In this document: one piece after another, positions 18,790 through 27,249 of the stretch | Layout: each line of letters starts with the position of its first letter | How positions within the stretch are numbered: the first letter of the stretch is position 1 | Source of the DNA: Thalassovita mediterranea | GTDB lineage: Bacteria; Pseudomonadota; Alphaproteobacteria; Rhodobacterales; Rhodobacteraceae | Length of the DNA: 64,000 nucleotides | Assembly: GCF_001458435.1 (NCBI RefSeq) | Contig: NZ_CYSF01000009.1 | Coordinates: 1-64,000 of the forward strand | Direction: 5' to 3' | The notes under the pieces: generated by a model | Told to the model about the DNA's origin: nothing | The model's database searches: none | What the model saw: the letters and a program-made list of their open reading frames with translations, nothing else | Translations under genes and position numbers: made by a program

Positions 18790-19296
18790 ATGATAATCCG
18801 CCCCGCCCTGCCCGCTGACGCCGCCGCATTGGCCGAGATTTACAATCATGCGGTCCTCAATACCGTCGCGCTCTTGATGAATGACACCGTGGATGCGGCC
18901 AATCGTGCTGCCTGGATGGAGGCACGGCAGGCGGACGGTCTGCCGGTTCTGGTGGCCGAAGAGGACGAGCAGGTCATCGGCTATACCTCTTACGGACCAT
19001 GGCGGCCTTTTCACGGGTTTTGCGATACGGTGGAACATTCCGTCTACGTGCGCCACGATCTACGTGGCCGTGGCACGGGTCATCAGTTGCTGGCAGCGCT
19101 GATTGACCATGCCCGTGCGGCAGGCCTTCACGTGATGATCGCGGCGGTGACAGCGGGCAATGATGCGTCGATCAAACTGCACGAACGGCACGGCTTTGAA
19201 ATCACGGCCCGGATGCCGCAGGTCGGGCAAAAGTTCGGCCAGTGGCTGGACTTGATTTTCCTGCAACTCAGGCTCGACGCCCGCGACGCGCCCTAA
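18790..19296 (+). CDS. GNAT family N-acetyltransferase (phosphinothricin acetyltransferase-like)
   Basis: 168 residues. IRPALPADAAALAEIYNHAV at the N-terminus and YVRHDLRGRGTGHQLL, the acetyl-CoA pyrophosphate loop, place it among the Pat/Bar-like GNATs. HERHGFEITARMPQVGQKFGQW is the typical C-terminal block. These enzymes acetylate small amino compounds such as methionine sulfone or glutamate analogues; the true substrate here is unknown. It stands alone. Confidence 0.88.
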   Translation: MIIRPALPADAAALAEIYNHAVLNTVALLMNDTVDAANRAAWMEARQADGLPVLVAEEDEQVIGYTSYGPWRPFHGFCDTVEHSVYVRHDLRGRGTGHQLLAALIDHARAAGLHVMIAAVTAGNDASIKLHERHGFEITARMPQVGQKFGQWLDLIFLQLRLDARDAP

Positions 19297-19492
19297 GTCG
19301 CCGGAACTGGGCAGCATGATCTGCGCGGCAACGGGTCAGAACGTCGCTTTTCAACAACAAAACCGCAGTTTTCCACAGAAAACCGCCCTCTCTTTTGGCT
19401 AGGGGGATTCCCAAAACGAATCACCTATGGCATGCTGTTTCCACCATCCGGCAGAGGTGGACACCGCGGCAGCGGGTATGAGAGGCAGACAC

Positions 19493-19792
19493 ATGCAGCG
19501 CAGCAAGCGACGCACACTTGGGATTTGGGCATATTTTGCCATCGCGTTCCTGCTTGGGACCTATTTCACTTTTGCAGCCGTGCAGGGTGACTATGGTGTT
19601 GTGCGCCGTGCCGAAATCATCTCCGAAAGCAAAATGCTGCAGCGTGAACTCGCCATGGTCGAGGCCGAAGTGGCGCGGATGGAAAACCTGACCCGCCGTC
19701 TGTCTGATGACTATCTGGACCTAGACCTGCTGGATGAGCAGGCACGCGATGTGCTGGGCCTGCTGCGCAGCGACGAAATCGTCATTCGCTAA
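19493..19792 (+). CDS. FtsB/DivIC-type septum formation initiator
   Basis: 99 residues. One transmembrane helix at about 10-28 is followed by an extracytoplasmic coiled coil (LQRELAMVEAEVARMENLTRRL) and the short conserved LDLLDEQARDVLG block. It matches the FtsB/DivIC family that links FtsL and FtsQ at the division septum. The start at 19493 has AGAGG upstream; an ATG at 19478 in the same frame is also possible. Its position just ahead of the pyruvate dehydrogenase operon is common in alphaproteobacteria. Confidence 0.85.
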   Translation: MQRSKRRTLGIWAYFAIAFLLGTYFTFAAVQGDYGVVRRAEIISESKMLQRELAMVEAEVARMENLTRRLSDDYLDLDLLDEQARDVLGLLRSDEIVIR

Positions 19793-19909
19793 ACACCTCC
19801 CTTCCCCTAAAAACACAGCTATTTTTACCGTTGTCAGAGAGCATCTTTCTGCCAAAGTTCCGTTGCGACACATTAGTTCTCGCCACAGGGCACAAAATGC
19901 TTTATGAAG

Positions 19910-19927
19910 TAGTTTAACACTAAACTA
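19910..19927. promoter_or_regulatory. Inverted repeat upstream of pdhA
   Basis: TAGTTT, AACACT, AAACTA form a perfect 6-bp inverted repeat 28 bp before the pdhA ATG, within an AT-rich stretch that likely holds the promoter. It may be an operator for the operon. Confidence 0.35.
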
Positions 19928-19954
19928 TTTAGCTATTAGGGGGAGCCCGCCACG

Positions 19955-20944
19955 ATGGCTGCTAGAAAAAGCACAAAGAAACCAAACGTTTCTGCCGAAG
20001 AGCTTAAAGGCTACTACCGCGACATGCTGCTGATCCGTCGATTCGAGGAAAAAGCAGGTCAGCTGTACGGCATGGGTCTGATCGGCGGTTTCTGCCACCT
20101 CTACATCGGTCAAGAAGCGGTTGTTGTCGGCCTTGAGGCCGCGACCAAAGAAGGCGACAAGCGCATCACCTCTTACCGAGATCACGGCCACATGCTGGCC
20201 TGTGGCATGGACCCCAACGGCGTGATGGCCGAACTGACCGGTCGCGAAGGCGGCTATTCCAAGGGCAAAGGCGGCTCCATGCACATGTTCTCGAAAGAGA
20301 AACATTTCTATGGCGGCCATGGCATCGTTGGCGCGCAGGTGCCGCTGGGTGCTGGTCTGGCGTTTTCGGACAAATACCGTGGCAACGACAATGTGACCTT
20401 CGCCTACTTCGGTGATGGCGCGGCGAACCAGGGTCAGGTTTACGAAACCTTCAACATGGCTGCGCTCTGGGATCTGCCGGTGATTTTCGTCATCGAAAAC
20501 AACCAGTACGCCATGGGCACCGCACAGGCGCGTTCCACATCGACCGCCGACATCTACACCCGCGGCGAACCCTTTGGCATCCCCGGCGAAATCGTCGACG
20601 GTATGGACGTTCTGGCCGTGAAAGCCGCCAGCGAAAAAGCTGTCGCCCACTGCCGCGCCGGCAAAGGCCCCTACATCCTAGAGGTCAAAACCTACCGCTA
20701 CCGCGGCCACTCTATGTCGGATCCGGCGAAATACCGTACCCGCGAAGAAGTACAGAAAATGCGCGACGAACGTGACCCGATTGAACAGGTCCGCGACATG
20801 CTGCTGACCGGCAAACACGCGACCGAGGATGACCTGAAGGCGATCGACAAGGAAATCAAAGCGATCGTCAACGAATCCGCAGAATTCGCCAAGACCAGCC
20901 CGGAACCCGCGCTCGAAGAGCTGTGGACCGACATCTACGCCTAA
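19955..20944 (+). CDS. pdhA: Pyruvate dehydrogenase E1 component, alpha subunit
   Basis: 329 residues. E1-alpha binds thiamine diphosphate and decarboxylates pyruvate. The ThDP motif is GDGAANQGQVYETFNMAALWDLPVIFVIENN, cited here as GDGAANQGQ through VIENN. SKGKGGSMHMF and YRYRGHSMSDP with the phosphorylation-loop-like region are also present. It has AGGGGGAG before the ATG. It is the first gene of pdhA-pdhB-DUF5076-pdhC. The two-subunit E1 with a lipoylated beta subunit is the alphaproteobacterial, mitochondrial-like form. Confidence 0.96.
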   Translation: MAARKSTKKPNVSAEELKGYYRDMLLIRRFEEKAGQLYGMGLIGGFCHLYIGQEAVVVGLEAATKEGDKRITSYRDHGHMLACGMDPNGVMAELTGREGGYSKGKGGSMHMFSKEKHFYGGHGIVGAQVPLGAGLAFSDKYRGNDNVTFAYFGDGAANQGQVYETFNMAALWDLPVIFVIENNQYAMGTAQARSTSTADIYTRGEPFGIPGEIVDGMDVLAVKAASEKAVAHCRAGKGPYILEVKTYRYRGHSMSDPAKYRTREEVQKMRDERDPIEQVRDMLLTGKHATEDDLKAIDKEIKAIVNESAEFAKTSPEPALEELWTDIYA

Positions 20945-20965
20945 CTCGTTGAGGAGACACAGATA

Positions 20966-22336
20966 ATGGCAACCGAAATCCTGATGCCCGCCCTGTCCCC
21001 CACGATGGAGGAAGGCACGCTGGCCAAATGGCTGGTCAAAGAAGGCGACACCGTCAACTCCGGCGACATCCTGGCCGAAATTGAAACCGACAAGGCCACC
21101 ATGGAATTTGAAGCGGTGGACGAAGGTGTGATCGGCAAGATCCTGATCGCAGAAGGCAGCGAAGGTGTGAAGGTCAACACCCCCATCGCCGTACTGATCG
21201 AAGAAGGTGAAAGCGCGGACGACATCGCCGCCCCCGCTGCCGCGCCCGTGGCAGAGGCTGCACCGGCCCCCGCCGCAGCGCCTGCACCCGCAGCCGCCGC
21301 AGCCCCCGTTGCAAAACCCGCCGACCTGACGCCTGATTGGCCCGAAGGCACCCCGATGAAGCAACAGACCGTGCGCGAAGCAATCCGCGACGCCATGGCC
21401 GAAGAGATGCGCCGCGACGGTGACGTTTTCCTGATGGGCGAAGAGGTCGCTGAATATCAGGGCGCCTATAAGGTATCTCAGGGCCTACTGGATGAATTTG
21501 GCGCCAAGCGCATCATCGACACCCCAATCACCGAACACGGTTTCGCCGGTATCGCTACTGGCGCAGCCTTCGGCGGTCTGCGCCCGATTGTCGAGTTCAT
21601 GACCTTCAACTTCGCCATGCAGGCGATTGACCAGATCATCAACTCGGCGGCCAAGACGCTCTATATGTCTGGCGGCCAGATGGGTGCGCCGATGGTCTTC
21701 CGTGGCCCGAACGGCGCCGCCGCCCGCGTGGGCGCGCAGCACAGCCAGGACTACGCCGCATGGTACGCGCAGATTCCCGGCCTGAAGGTCGCGATGCCCT
21801 ATTCGGCAGCCGACGCCAAGGGCCTGATGAAAACCGCGATCCGTGACAACAACCCGGTGATCTTCCTGGAAAACGAAATCCTCTACGGTCGCTCGTTCGA
21901 CGTGCCCGCGATGGATGATTTCACCGTCCCGTTCGGCAAGGCCCGCATCTGGCGCGAAGGCTCTGACGTAACGCTGGTGTCCTTCGGCATCGGCATGCAA
22001 TACGCGCTGGAAGCGGCGGACAAACTGGCCGAGGAAGGCATCAGCGCCGAGGTGATCGACCTGCGCACCCTGCGCCCGATCGACTATGACACCGTGCTGA
22101 ATTCGGTCATGAAAACAAACCGTTGCGTCACGATCGAGGAAGGCTTCCCCGTCGCCTCCATCGGCAACCACCTGTCGGCCACCATCATGGAACGCGCTTT
22201 CGATTATCTGGACGCACCCGTGATCAACTGCACCGGCAAGGACGTTCCGATGCCCTACGCCGCCAACCTTGAACGTCACGCGCTGATCACCACCGACGAG
22301 GTGATCGCCGCCGTGAAACAAGTGACCTACCGGTAA
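20966..22336 (+). CDS. pdhB: Pyruvate dehydrogenase E1 beta subunit with N-terminal lipoyl domain
   Basis: 456 residues. Residues 1-80 are a biotinyl/lipoyl domain with the lipoylation lysine in ETDKATMEF. An Ala-Pro-rich flexible linker (about 88-118) follows, then the E1-beta transketolase-like domain from [16 protein letters not shown] onward. The added lipoyl domain is normal for alphaproteobacterial PdhB but absent from most E1-beta proteins. 56 bases of the lipoyl coding region are identical to pdhC. GAGGAGACAC precedes the ATG, 21 bp after pdhA. Confidence 0.96.
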   Translation: MATEILMPALSPTMEEGTLAKWLVKEGDTVNSGDILAEIETDKATMEFEAVDEGVIGKILIAEGSEGVKVNTPIAVLIEEGESADDIAAPAAAPVAEAAPAPAAAPAPAAAAAPVAKPADLTPDWPEGTPMKQQTVREAIRDAMAEEMRRDGDVFLMGEEVAEYQGAYKVSQGLLDEFGAKRIIDTPITEHGFAGIATGAAFGGLRPIVEFMTFNFAMQAIDQIINSAAKTLYMSGGQMGAPMVFRGPNGAAARVGAQHSQDYAAWYAQIPGLKVAMPYSAADAKGLMKTAIRDNNPVIFLENEILYGRSFDVPAMDDFTVPFGKARIWREGSDVTLVSFGIGMQYALEAADKLAEEGISAEVIDLRTLRPIDYDTVLNSVMKTNRCVTIEEGFPVASIGNHLSATIMERAFDYLDAPVINCTGKDVPMPYAANLERHALITTDEVIAAVKQVTYR

Positions 22337-22346
22337 CGGAAACAAA

Positions 22347-22637
22347 ATGTTTGGTTTCGGAAGAAAGAAGAAGGTTCGGATAGAACAACCGCTGTTGATC
22401 GCAATGCGCGATCAGGATCCAAACGGTCCAATGGTGGTCCACATCGATCCAAGCCAGCTTGCAAGCGCCCAAGAGACCGGATTGGTGCTGGCTGATTTTG
22501 CCAAGCACTTTTCCAACGCGCTTGCGGAGTATGATCTGGCGGAAAGCCCTGAAAAGGCAATGGAACAAATCCGTCTTCTTTTTGACGCTGAACTGGATAA
22601 TCCCACGCAAGACGCCGAAGGCGGCCTTGTACAATAG
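22347..22637 (+). CDS. DUF5076 family small protein
   Basis: 96 residues, basic at the N-terminus ([11 protein letters not shown]), then a compact domain with [23 protein letters not shown] and [15 protein letters not shown]. The pattern of a C-terminal xIRxLFDAExxxPT matches DUF5076, a family of unknown function found in alphaproteobacteria. It sits 10 bp after pdhB and 13 bp before pdhC on the same strand, so it is part of the pyruvate dehydrogenase operon. That suggests a role with the complex, but no activity is known. Confidence 0.75.
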   Translation: MFGFGRKKKVRIEQPLLIAMRDQDPNGPMVVHIDPSQLASAQETGLVLADFAKHFSNALAEYDLAESPEKAMEQIRLLFDAELDNPTQDAEGGLVQ

Positions 22638-22650
22638 TGAGGAAATTGAG

Positions 22651-23961
22651 ATGCCAATTGAAATTCTGATGCCGGCCCTGTCCCCCACGATGGAGGAAGG
22701 CACGCTGGCCAAATGGCTGGTCAAAGAAGGTGACACCGTCTCCTCCGGCGATCTGATCGCCGAGATCGAGACTGACAAAGCCACCATGGAGTTCGAAGCC
22801 GTGGACGAAGGCGTTGTTGGCAAGATCGTGGTGGCCGAAGGCTCCGAAGGGGTGGCGGTGAACACCGTGATCGCAGTGCTGCTGGAAGACGGTGAAAGCG
22901 CGGATGACATCGGTTCTAGCGCCCCCGCGGCCCCAGCCGCAGCTGCGGCTGAGGCGGCTCCTGCAGCCGTCGAAGCGGCAGCTCCTGCCGTTGCAGCACC
23001 TGCCCCTGCGGCCCCCGCCGCAACGGATGGCACCCGCATCTTTGCCTCGCCTCTGGCGCGTCGCATCGCAGCGGACAAGGGCCTCGATCTGGCAACCCTC
23101 ACCGGTTCCGGCCCCCGTGGTCGCATCGTGAAGGCCGACGTCGAAGGTGCCACCGCCGCACCAGCGCCTGCGCCCGCCGCCGCCGCGCCTGCCCCGGCCA
23201 AAGCGGCAGCACCTGCCGCCGCGCCCACAGGCCCGTCGACCGAGGCTGTGGTCAAAATGTACGAAGGTCGCACCTTCGAAGAGGTCACGCTGGACGGCAT
23301 GCGCAAAACCATCGCCGCCCGCCTGTCCGAGGCCAAGCAGACCATCCCGCATTTCTACCTGCGTCGTGACATCAAACTGGACGCGCTGCTGAAATTCCGC
23401 AGCCAGTTGAACAAACAGCTGGAAGCGCGCGGTGTGAAACTGTCGGTCAACGATTTCATCATCAAAGCTGTGGCAAACGCGCTGCAACAGGTGCCCGAGG
23501 CAAACGCCGTCTGGGCCGGTGACCGCGTGTTGCAGATGAAAGCATCCGATGTGGCCGTTGCGGTTGCAATCGAAGGTGGCTTGTTCACCCCCGTGCTGCA
23601 AGACGCTGATATGAAATCGCTTTCTGCCCTGTCGGGTGAGATGAAAGATCTGGCGTCCCGCGCCCGTGAGCGCAAGCTGGCACCGCATGAATATCAGGGC
23701 GGCAGCTTCGCGATCTCGAACCTCGGGATGTTTGGCATCGACAATTTCGACGCCATCGTGAACCCGCCCCACGCCGGAATTCTGGCCGTTGGCGCGGGCG
23801 TCAAGAAACCCGTTGTGGGTGATGACGGCGAGTTGACCGTGGCGACCGTGATGTCGGTCACCATGTCGGTGGATCACCGCGTCATCGACGGCGCAGTGGG
23901 CGCCAACCTGCTGGCGGCAATCGTCGAAAACCTGGAAAATCCGGTGGCGATGCTGGCGTAA
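22651..23961 (+). CDS. pdhC: Dihydrolipoamide acetyltransferase (pyruvate dehydrogenase E2)
   Basis: 436 residues. One N-terminal lipoyl domain (lysine in ETDKATMEF) and an Ala-Pro linker are followed by the peripheral-subunit-binding domain ([20 protein letters not shown], about 130-165), a second linker and the catalytic CAT domain. The CAT domain ends with [17 protein letters not shown], which holds the catalytic His. The start at 22651 ([12 protein letters not shown]) has GTGAGGAAATTGAG upstream. E3 (lpd) is not in the window directly after it; a terminator follows instead. Confidence 0.96.
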   Translation: MPIEILMPALSPTMEEGTLAKWLVKEGDTVSSGDLIAEIETDKATMEFEAVDEGVVGKIVVAEGSEGVAVNTVIAVLLEDGESADDIGSSAPAAPAAAAAEAAPAAVEAAAPAVAAPAPAAPAATDGTRIFASPLARRIAADKGLDLATLTGSGPRGRIVKADVEGATAAPAPAPAAAAPAPAKAAAPAAAPTGPSTEAVVKMYEGRTFEEVTLDGMRKTIAARLSEAKQTIPHFYLRRDIKLDALLKFRSQLNKQLEARGVKLSVNDFIIKAVANALQQVPEANAVWAGDRVLQMKASDVAVAVAIEGGLFTPVLQDADMKSLSALSGEMKDLASRARERKLAPHEYQGGSFAISNLGMFGIDNFDAIVNPPHAGILAVGAGVKKPVVGDDGELTVATVMSVTMSVDHRVIDGAVGANLLAAIVENLENPVAMLA

Positions 23962-23984
23962 GCTGACCCGACCCTGCGATTTAG

Positions 23985-24014
23985 AAAGCCCCGGCGAAAG
24001 CTGGGGCTTTTGTT
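23985..24014 (+). terminator. Intrinsic terminator of the pdh operon
   Basis: AAAGCCCC and GGGGCTTT with a 10-base loop, then TGTTT, 24 bp past pdhC. Confidence 0.8.
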
Positions 24015-24104
24015 TGCGCCGGATCGCGCGCGACCCCGAGGGCGGCTTGAAGCACGCGAAGTCGATCAATCACACATCGACGTTTCAGCATGTCCAAAAG
24101 ACGT

Positions 24105-24141
24105 AAATCGCGCCCGCCCTTGGGGGCGGGGTCGGGCGCGA
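24105..24141. repeat. 37-bp GC-rich repeat, copy 1
   Basis: AAATCGCGCCCGCCC, TTGGGGGCGGGG, TCGGGCGCGA. The identical 37 bases occur in inverted orientation at 35005-35041. A shorter partly related arm (GGATCGCGCGCGACCCCGAGGGCGG) lies at about 24021-24046. Both copies are in gaps next to terminators. Confidence 0.85.
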
Positions 24142-24234
24142 TCCGGTTCGCTGTGCGAACCGGAAGGGTCTGCCAAAAACAAACCCCGCAGCCTTTCGGC
24201 CACGGGGGTCCAAATCTCATCTAACGGCCAGCGC

Positions 24235-25038
24235 TTACTGCCCCAGCAATTGATCCATACTGACAGAGGGCTGCGAACAGCCCGCTTCGCCCACCACTTT
24301 GGCCGGCACGCCAGCCACGGTGGTTTTGCACGGCACCTCATGCAGCACAACAGACCCAGCGGCGATGCGCGAGCAGTCGCCAACCTTGATGTTGCCCAGC
24401 ACCTTGGCACCCGCGCCGATCAGAACACCGTTGCCAATTTTCGGGTGGCGGTCCTCTTCTTCTTTGCCGGTGCCGCCCAGCGTGACCGAATGCAGCATCG
24501 ACACGTTGTCGCCCACGACCGCGGTTTCCCCGATAACAATGGAATGCGCGTGGTCGATCATGATCCCCTTGCCGATGCGTGCGGCAGGGTGAATATCAAT
24601 CCCGAACATTTCCGACACCCGCATCTGGAAGAAATAGGCCATATCCTTGCGCCCCTCATTCCACAGCCAATGGCCAATGCGATAGGCCTGAAGCGCCTGA
24701 AATCCCTTGAAGAACATCATCGGCTGCAAATAGCGATGACAGGCCGGATCGCGTTCACGCACCGCCACCAGATCAGCGCGCGCTGCCATCGCCAACGACG
24801 GATCGGCGGCATAAGCGGCATCCGCGATTTCACGGATCAACTGCTCTGACATCTCGGCAGAGGCGAGCTTCACCGCCACACGATAGGCCAGCGCTGCTTC
24901 GACGCTGTGGTGGTGCAGAATGCTGGAGTGGATCAGACCGCCAAACAGCGGTTCCTCGGCGATGGCGACCTCGGCTTCCTGTCGGATCTGCGACCAGACG
25001 GGATCAACCTGGGTCAGGATTTTGCGGGTTTCGGCCAT
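24235..25038 (-). CDS. cysE: Serine O-acetyltransferase
   Basis: 267 residues with this start. CysE makes O-acetylserine, the first step of cysteine synthesis. The N-terminal helical SATase domain is followed by left-handed beta-helix hexapeptide repeats (IHPAARIGKGIMIDHAHSIVIG region), with catalytic Asp-His in DHAHS and the HPKIGNGVLIGAGAKVLG block. Three in-frame starts (25062, 25050, 25038) are possible; I chose 25038 because AGAAGGATGG lies upstream at a workable distance. It is next to the GTA remnant, and cysE is a known neighbour of the GTA cluster in Rhodobacterales. Confidence 0.9.
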   Translation of the reverse strand: MAETRKILTQVDPVWSQIRQEAEVAIAEEPLFGGLIHSSILHHHSVEAALAYRVAVKLASAEMSEQLIREIADAAYAADPSLAMAARADLVAVRERDPACHRYLQPMMFFKGFQALQAYRIGHWLWNEGRKDMAYFFQMRVSEMFGIDIHPAARIGKGIMIDHAHSIVIGETAVVGDNVSMLHSVTLGGTGKEEEDRHPKIGNGVLIGAGAKVLGNIKVGDCSRIAAGSVVLHEVPCKTTVAGVPAKVVGEAGCSQPSVSMDQLLGQ

Positions 25039-25159
25039 GTGTTCTGCCATCCTTCTGCTCATCAGAATGCGCTGACTATAACAGATAGCGCGGATTGGCA
25101 AAACGCAAATCCGTGACGGGGGGTATCACAGCAACTCGGTTTGTCGCCTCGCAATCGAC

Positions 25160-25894
25160 CTAGCCCAAGGTTAACCGTGCCGCCGCCCCCGCGCCATAGC
25201 TGGCCGAAATTTGCCTCACCTCTACCACACGGTCTGTGACGCCGCCGTTCAAAGCCTGTTCTGCCGCTGTGTAGGCCCATTCGGTCTGATCGATGACCAC
25301 CTCGCGAACAACCGTGCTGCCATCCAGAACCCGCAGAAGATACTGCTCACGCTCTTCGCCCAGTGGTACGTCGAGGCCATCCCAACTGTCGCCATCAATC
25401 CGCGTGCGACGGATCCAGCGGATCATCAGATCACCGTTCGCTGCTGCGGCCCGCAGATGCACAGGCGCATAGGGTCGTAACCCGCGCCCAGCAAAGGCGT
25501 GGACCTCATGCACAAAACTCGGGTCATCATAGCCCCGCCGCGCCGGTCCAATGCGAAAATGCTGTGCCAACCCACGGGTGTTCGCCGCCAGCCCCAATTG
25601 CTGCGCCGTGCCGTCCAACAGCACGACATAGCTGCCAACAGGCCACAGATCGGCCATCTCAACCTCGCTGCCCTGTTGACCGCGTAGCAGGCCGCGCAGG
25701 TGATAACGCGGGCCATAATCCCCCAGCGCCACCAAATCAGCGCTGGTAAACTGCGCCACCTCCCAGCCGTCCGGCGTGCCATTGCCAATGGCAATCACAT
25801 TCGCACCCGCCAATACCTCGTCAGGCGTCCGGCTCTCCAGATGCCCGCTTAAAAGGCCGAGGCTAACCAGCTCAATGCGACCACAGGCCTCACG
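25160..25894 (-). pseudogene. 3' remnant of GTA gene g15 (tail/host-specificity protein)
   Basis: The frame encodes the C-terminal part of the Rhodobacter GTA g15 protein, a phage tail tip/host-specificity protein. Recognisable pieces are ANVIAIGNGTPDGWEVAQF, RYHLRGLLRGQQG and the Ig-like IRWIRRTRIDGDSW. Similarity seems to begin near GRIELVSLGLLSGHLES, just after two stop codons at 25895-25900, so about 235 codons remain of a protein normally over 1,000 residues. No proper start exists; a TTG at 25811-25813 is the first start-like codon. It lies in the same frame as the terminase remnant upstream, as expected for an in-frame internal deletion of the GTA cluster. Confidence 0.75.
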
Positions 25895-25900
25895 CTACTA

Positions 25901-26788
25901 CTCGGTATGAGTGCGGTCCAGACCGTTTTGGGTCTAAAGGGCACCCTCTGCCTCGTTCAGCAGTTCACCGGCCAATTCCTGACGCCCCAAGCGAGTACCT
26001 GCGTAGCGCGCCTCGACCTCCTCAAGGAAACTGTCGGCCAGATCGGCGCGGTTGGCTGAGGTTGCGGCATGGGTGACAGCGGTGCTGTCGCGCCCCAGAA
26101 GATCTTTGAGTGCTTTTACATTTCGCGGCGTGGTGGTGACGCAAACCTGCGGCTGTTCGCCCAGACGCAGGCCAAATTGCAGCATGTCCCATGTGTCCTG
26201 TGCCTTGGGCCATTTGGCCAGCTCATCCACCCAGGCGCCGTCAAACTGCGGACCGCGCAAGCTCTCTGGATCATGGGCGGAGAATATCTGCGCCTCGGCC
26301 CCATTGGGCCATCGCAACAGGCGGCGGCTGGCGATCCAGTCAGGACGGCGATCGGGGGGCGAACAGGCCAGAATGCCGCTTTCGCCAAACACCATCACCT
26401 CACGCGCCTGATCCAGCGTTTCCCCCACGATGGCGAGGCGCTGACAACGCCCCTTGTCCAGTGGTCGCGCCCCTTCGACCTGCGCGCGCACCCATTCGGC
26501 ACCGGCGCGCGTCTTGCCCGCGCCGCGCCCGCCAAGGATCACCCAAGACCGCCAATCGCCCGCAGGGGGCAGTTGATGATCCAGCGCCCAGAACTCAAAC
26601 AGATAGGGTAGCGCAAGGATCTCTTCCTCGCTCAGCTCATCAAGGAAGGCATTTTGCAGGGCCACATCGGCGCAACCGATCCAACCGGCAGCGGATCTGA
26701 TCCCGAGCGTGGTCGAAATCGACGGTGTAGGCAGCGGCCTGTCCGGCGCGCGCTTGCTCTCGGTCATTGAATTTTGCCTCCAGCTCAA
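25901..26788 (-). pseudogene. 5' remnant of GTA gene g2 (large terminase)
   Basis: The N-terminal ATPase half of the GTA/phage large terminase. Walker A is WVILGGRGAGKTRAGAEWVRA (GGRGAGKT the core); LRGPQFDGAWVDELAKW carries the Walker B region, and VTTTPRN is the coupling motif. Translation stops at a TAG (25934-25936) after NEAEGAL, where related terminases usually continue with a Trp. Eleven more codons (from TQNGLDRT) extend the homologous frame before TAG TAG at 25895-25900. The whole nuclease half is gone. The 5' end overlaps g1 by up to 149 bp; the true old start may be an internal GTG. Confidence 0.75.
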
Positions 26789-26990
26789 AGGCGATTTTCA
26801 ACCAGTTGCGCAGATCACTGATCAGGCGCAGGTTGTCGCGCACCGCCCCGTCGTCATCCAGACGGATGCGGTATTGCATCGCTTGCATGTCATGTTTGAG
26901 GTCCGCCAATGTGGCGGCCACCTCGGTGAGTTGCGCGTCCAGCGGATCATCAATCCGCGGCGCGTCTGTGGTGTGATTGGCTTGGTTCAT
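26640..26990 (-). CDS. GTA g1-like protein (putative small terminase)
   Basis: 116 residues, mostly helical and charged. LTEVAATLADLKHDMQAMQYRIRLDDD and DNLRLISDLRNWLKIAFELEAKF (cited in parts) resemble the first gene of Rhodobacterales GTA clusters, thought to be the small terminase. It lies directly before the terminase remnant, as g1 lies before g2 in intact clusters. The C-terminal tail (RRCGPAKCLP) is read from DNA that also encodes the start of the terminase, which suggests that the normal stop has been lost. With the rest of the cluster gone it is probably non-functional. Confidence 0.6.
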   Translation of the reverse strand: MNQANHTTDAPRIDDPLDAQLTEVAATLADLKHDMQAMQYRIRLDDDGAVRDNLRLISDLRNWLKIAFELEAKFNDREQARAGQAAAYTVDFDHARDQIRCRLDRLRRCGPAKCLP

Positions 26991-27075
26991 CTGATGCCTG
27001 TCCCCTTACCGTTCGTGGAAGGTGGCATGAGCGGCATGAACAGGGTGCTAAGGCTGCGTGCGGTGGGGGAGGACG

Positions 27076-27103
27076 TTGACATCAACGCGCAGATGTCGCT
27101 AAT
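27076..27103 (+). promoter_or_regulatory. Candidate promoter of the leader/attenuator transcript
   Basis: TTGACA at 27076-27081 is a perfect -35 box. GCTAAT at 27098-27103 matches four of six -10 positions, with a 16-bp spacer. Transcription would begin near 27110, almost exactly at the leader ATG (27112), which would make the leader peptide leaderless. Confidence 0.5.
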
Positions 27104-27111
27104 GCAGGCGC

Positions 27112-27156
27112 ATGATCAAAACACGTGCCACTTCGACGACTTATTACCGCTCCTGA
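27112..27156 (+). CDS. Candidate leader peptide (MIKTRATSTTYYRS)
   Basis: A 14-codon frame with Thr at four positions and a Thr-Thr-Tyr-Tyr run (ACG ACT TAT TAC) placed immediately 5' of the first stem of the attenuator. The stop TGA falls in the loop of that stem. There is no Shine-Dalgarno sequence, consistent with leaderless translation as known for alphaproteobacterial leader peptides such as peTrpL. A ribosome stalled on the Thr/Tyr codons would cover strand 1 and free strand 2. Confidence 0.5.
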   Translation: MIKTRATSTTYYRS

Positions 27157-27207
27157 GGGGCGGTTTTGGTGTGTGATCAAAAACCGCTGCTGGCTGGCGG
27201 TTTTTTT
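27146..27207 (+). promoter_or_regulatory. Candidate transcription attenuator with three competing stems
   Basis: Strand 1 ACCGCTCC (27146-27153) pairs with strand 2 GGGGCGGT (27157-27164). Strand 2 GCGGTTTT (27160-27167) pairs perfectly with strand 3 AAAACCGC (27180-27187), the antiterminator. Strand 3 pairs with strand 4 GCGGTTTT (27197-27204), followed by more Ts, forming the terminator. The structures are mutually exclusive. The NTF2-like gene starts about 43 bp after the T-run. Confidence 0.6.
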
Positions 27208-27249
27208 GGTTGAAATCTCTGGTCGCAGCTTGTCAAGAAAGAGAAGCCT

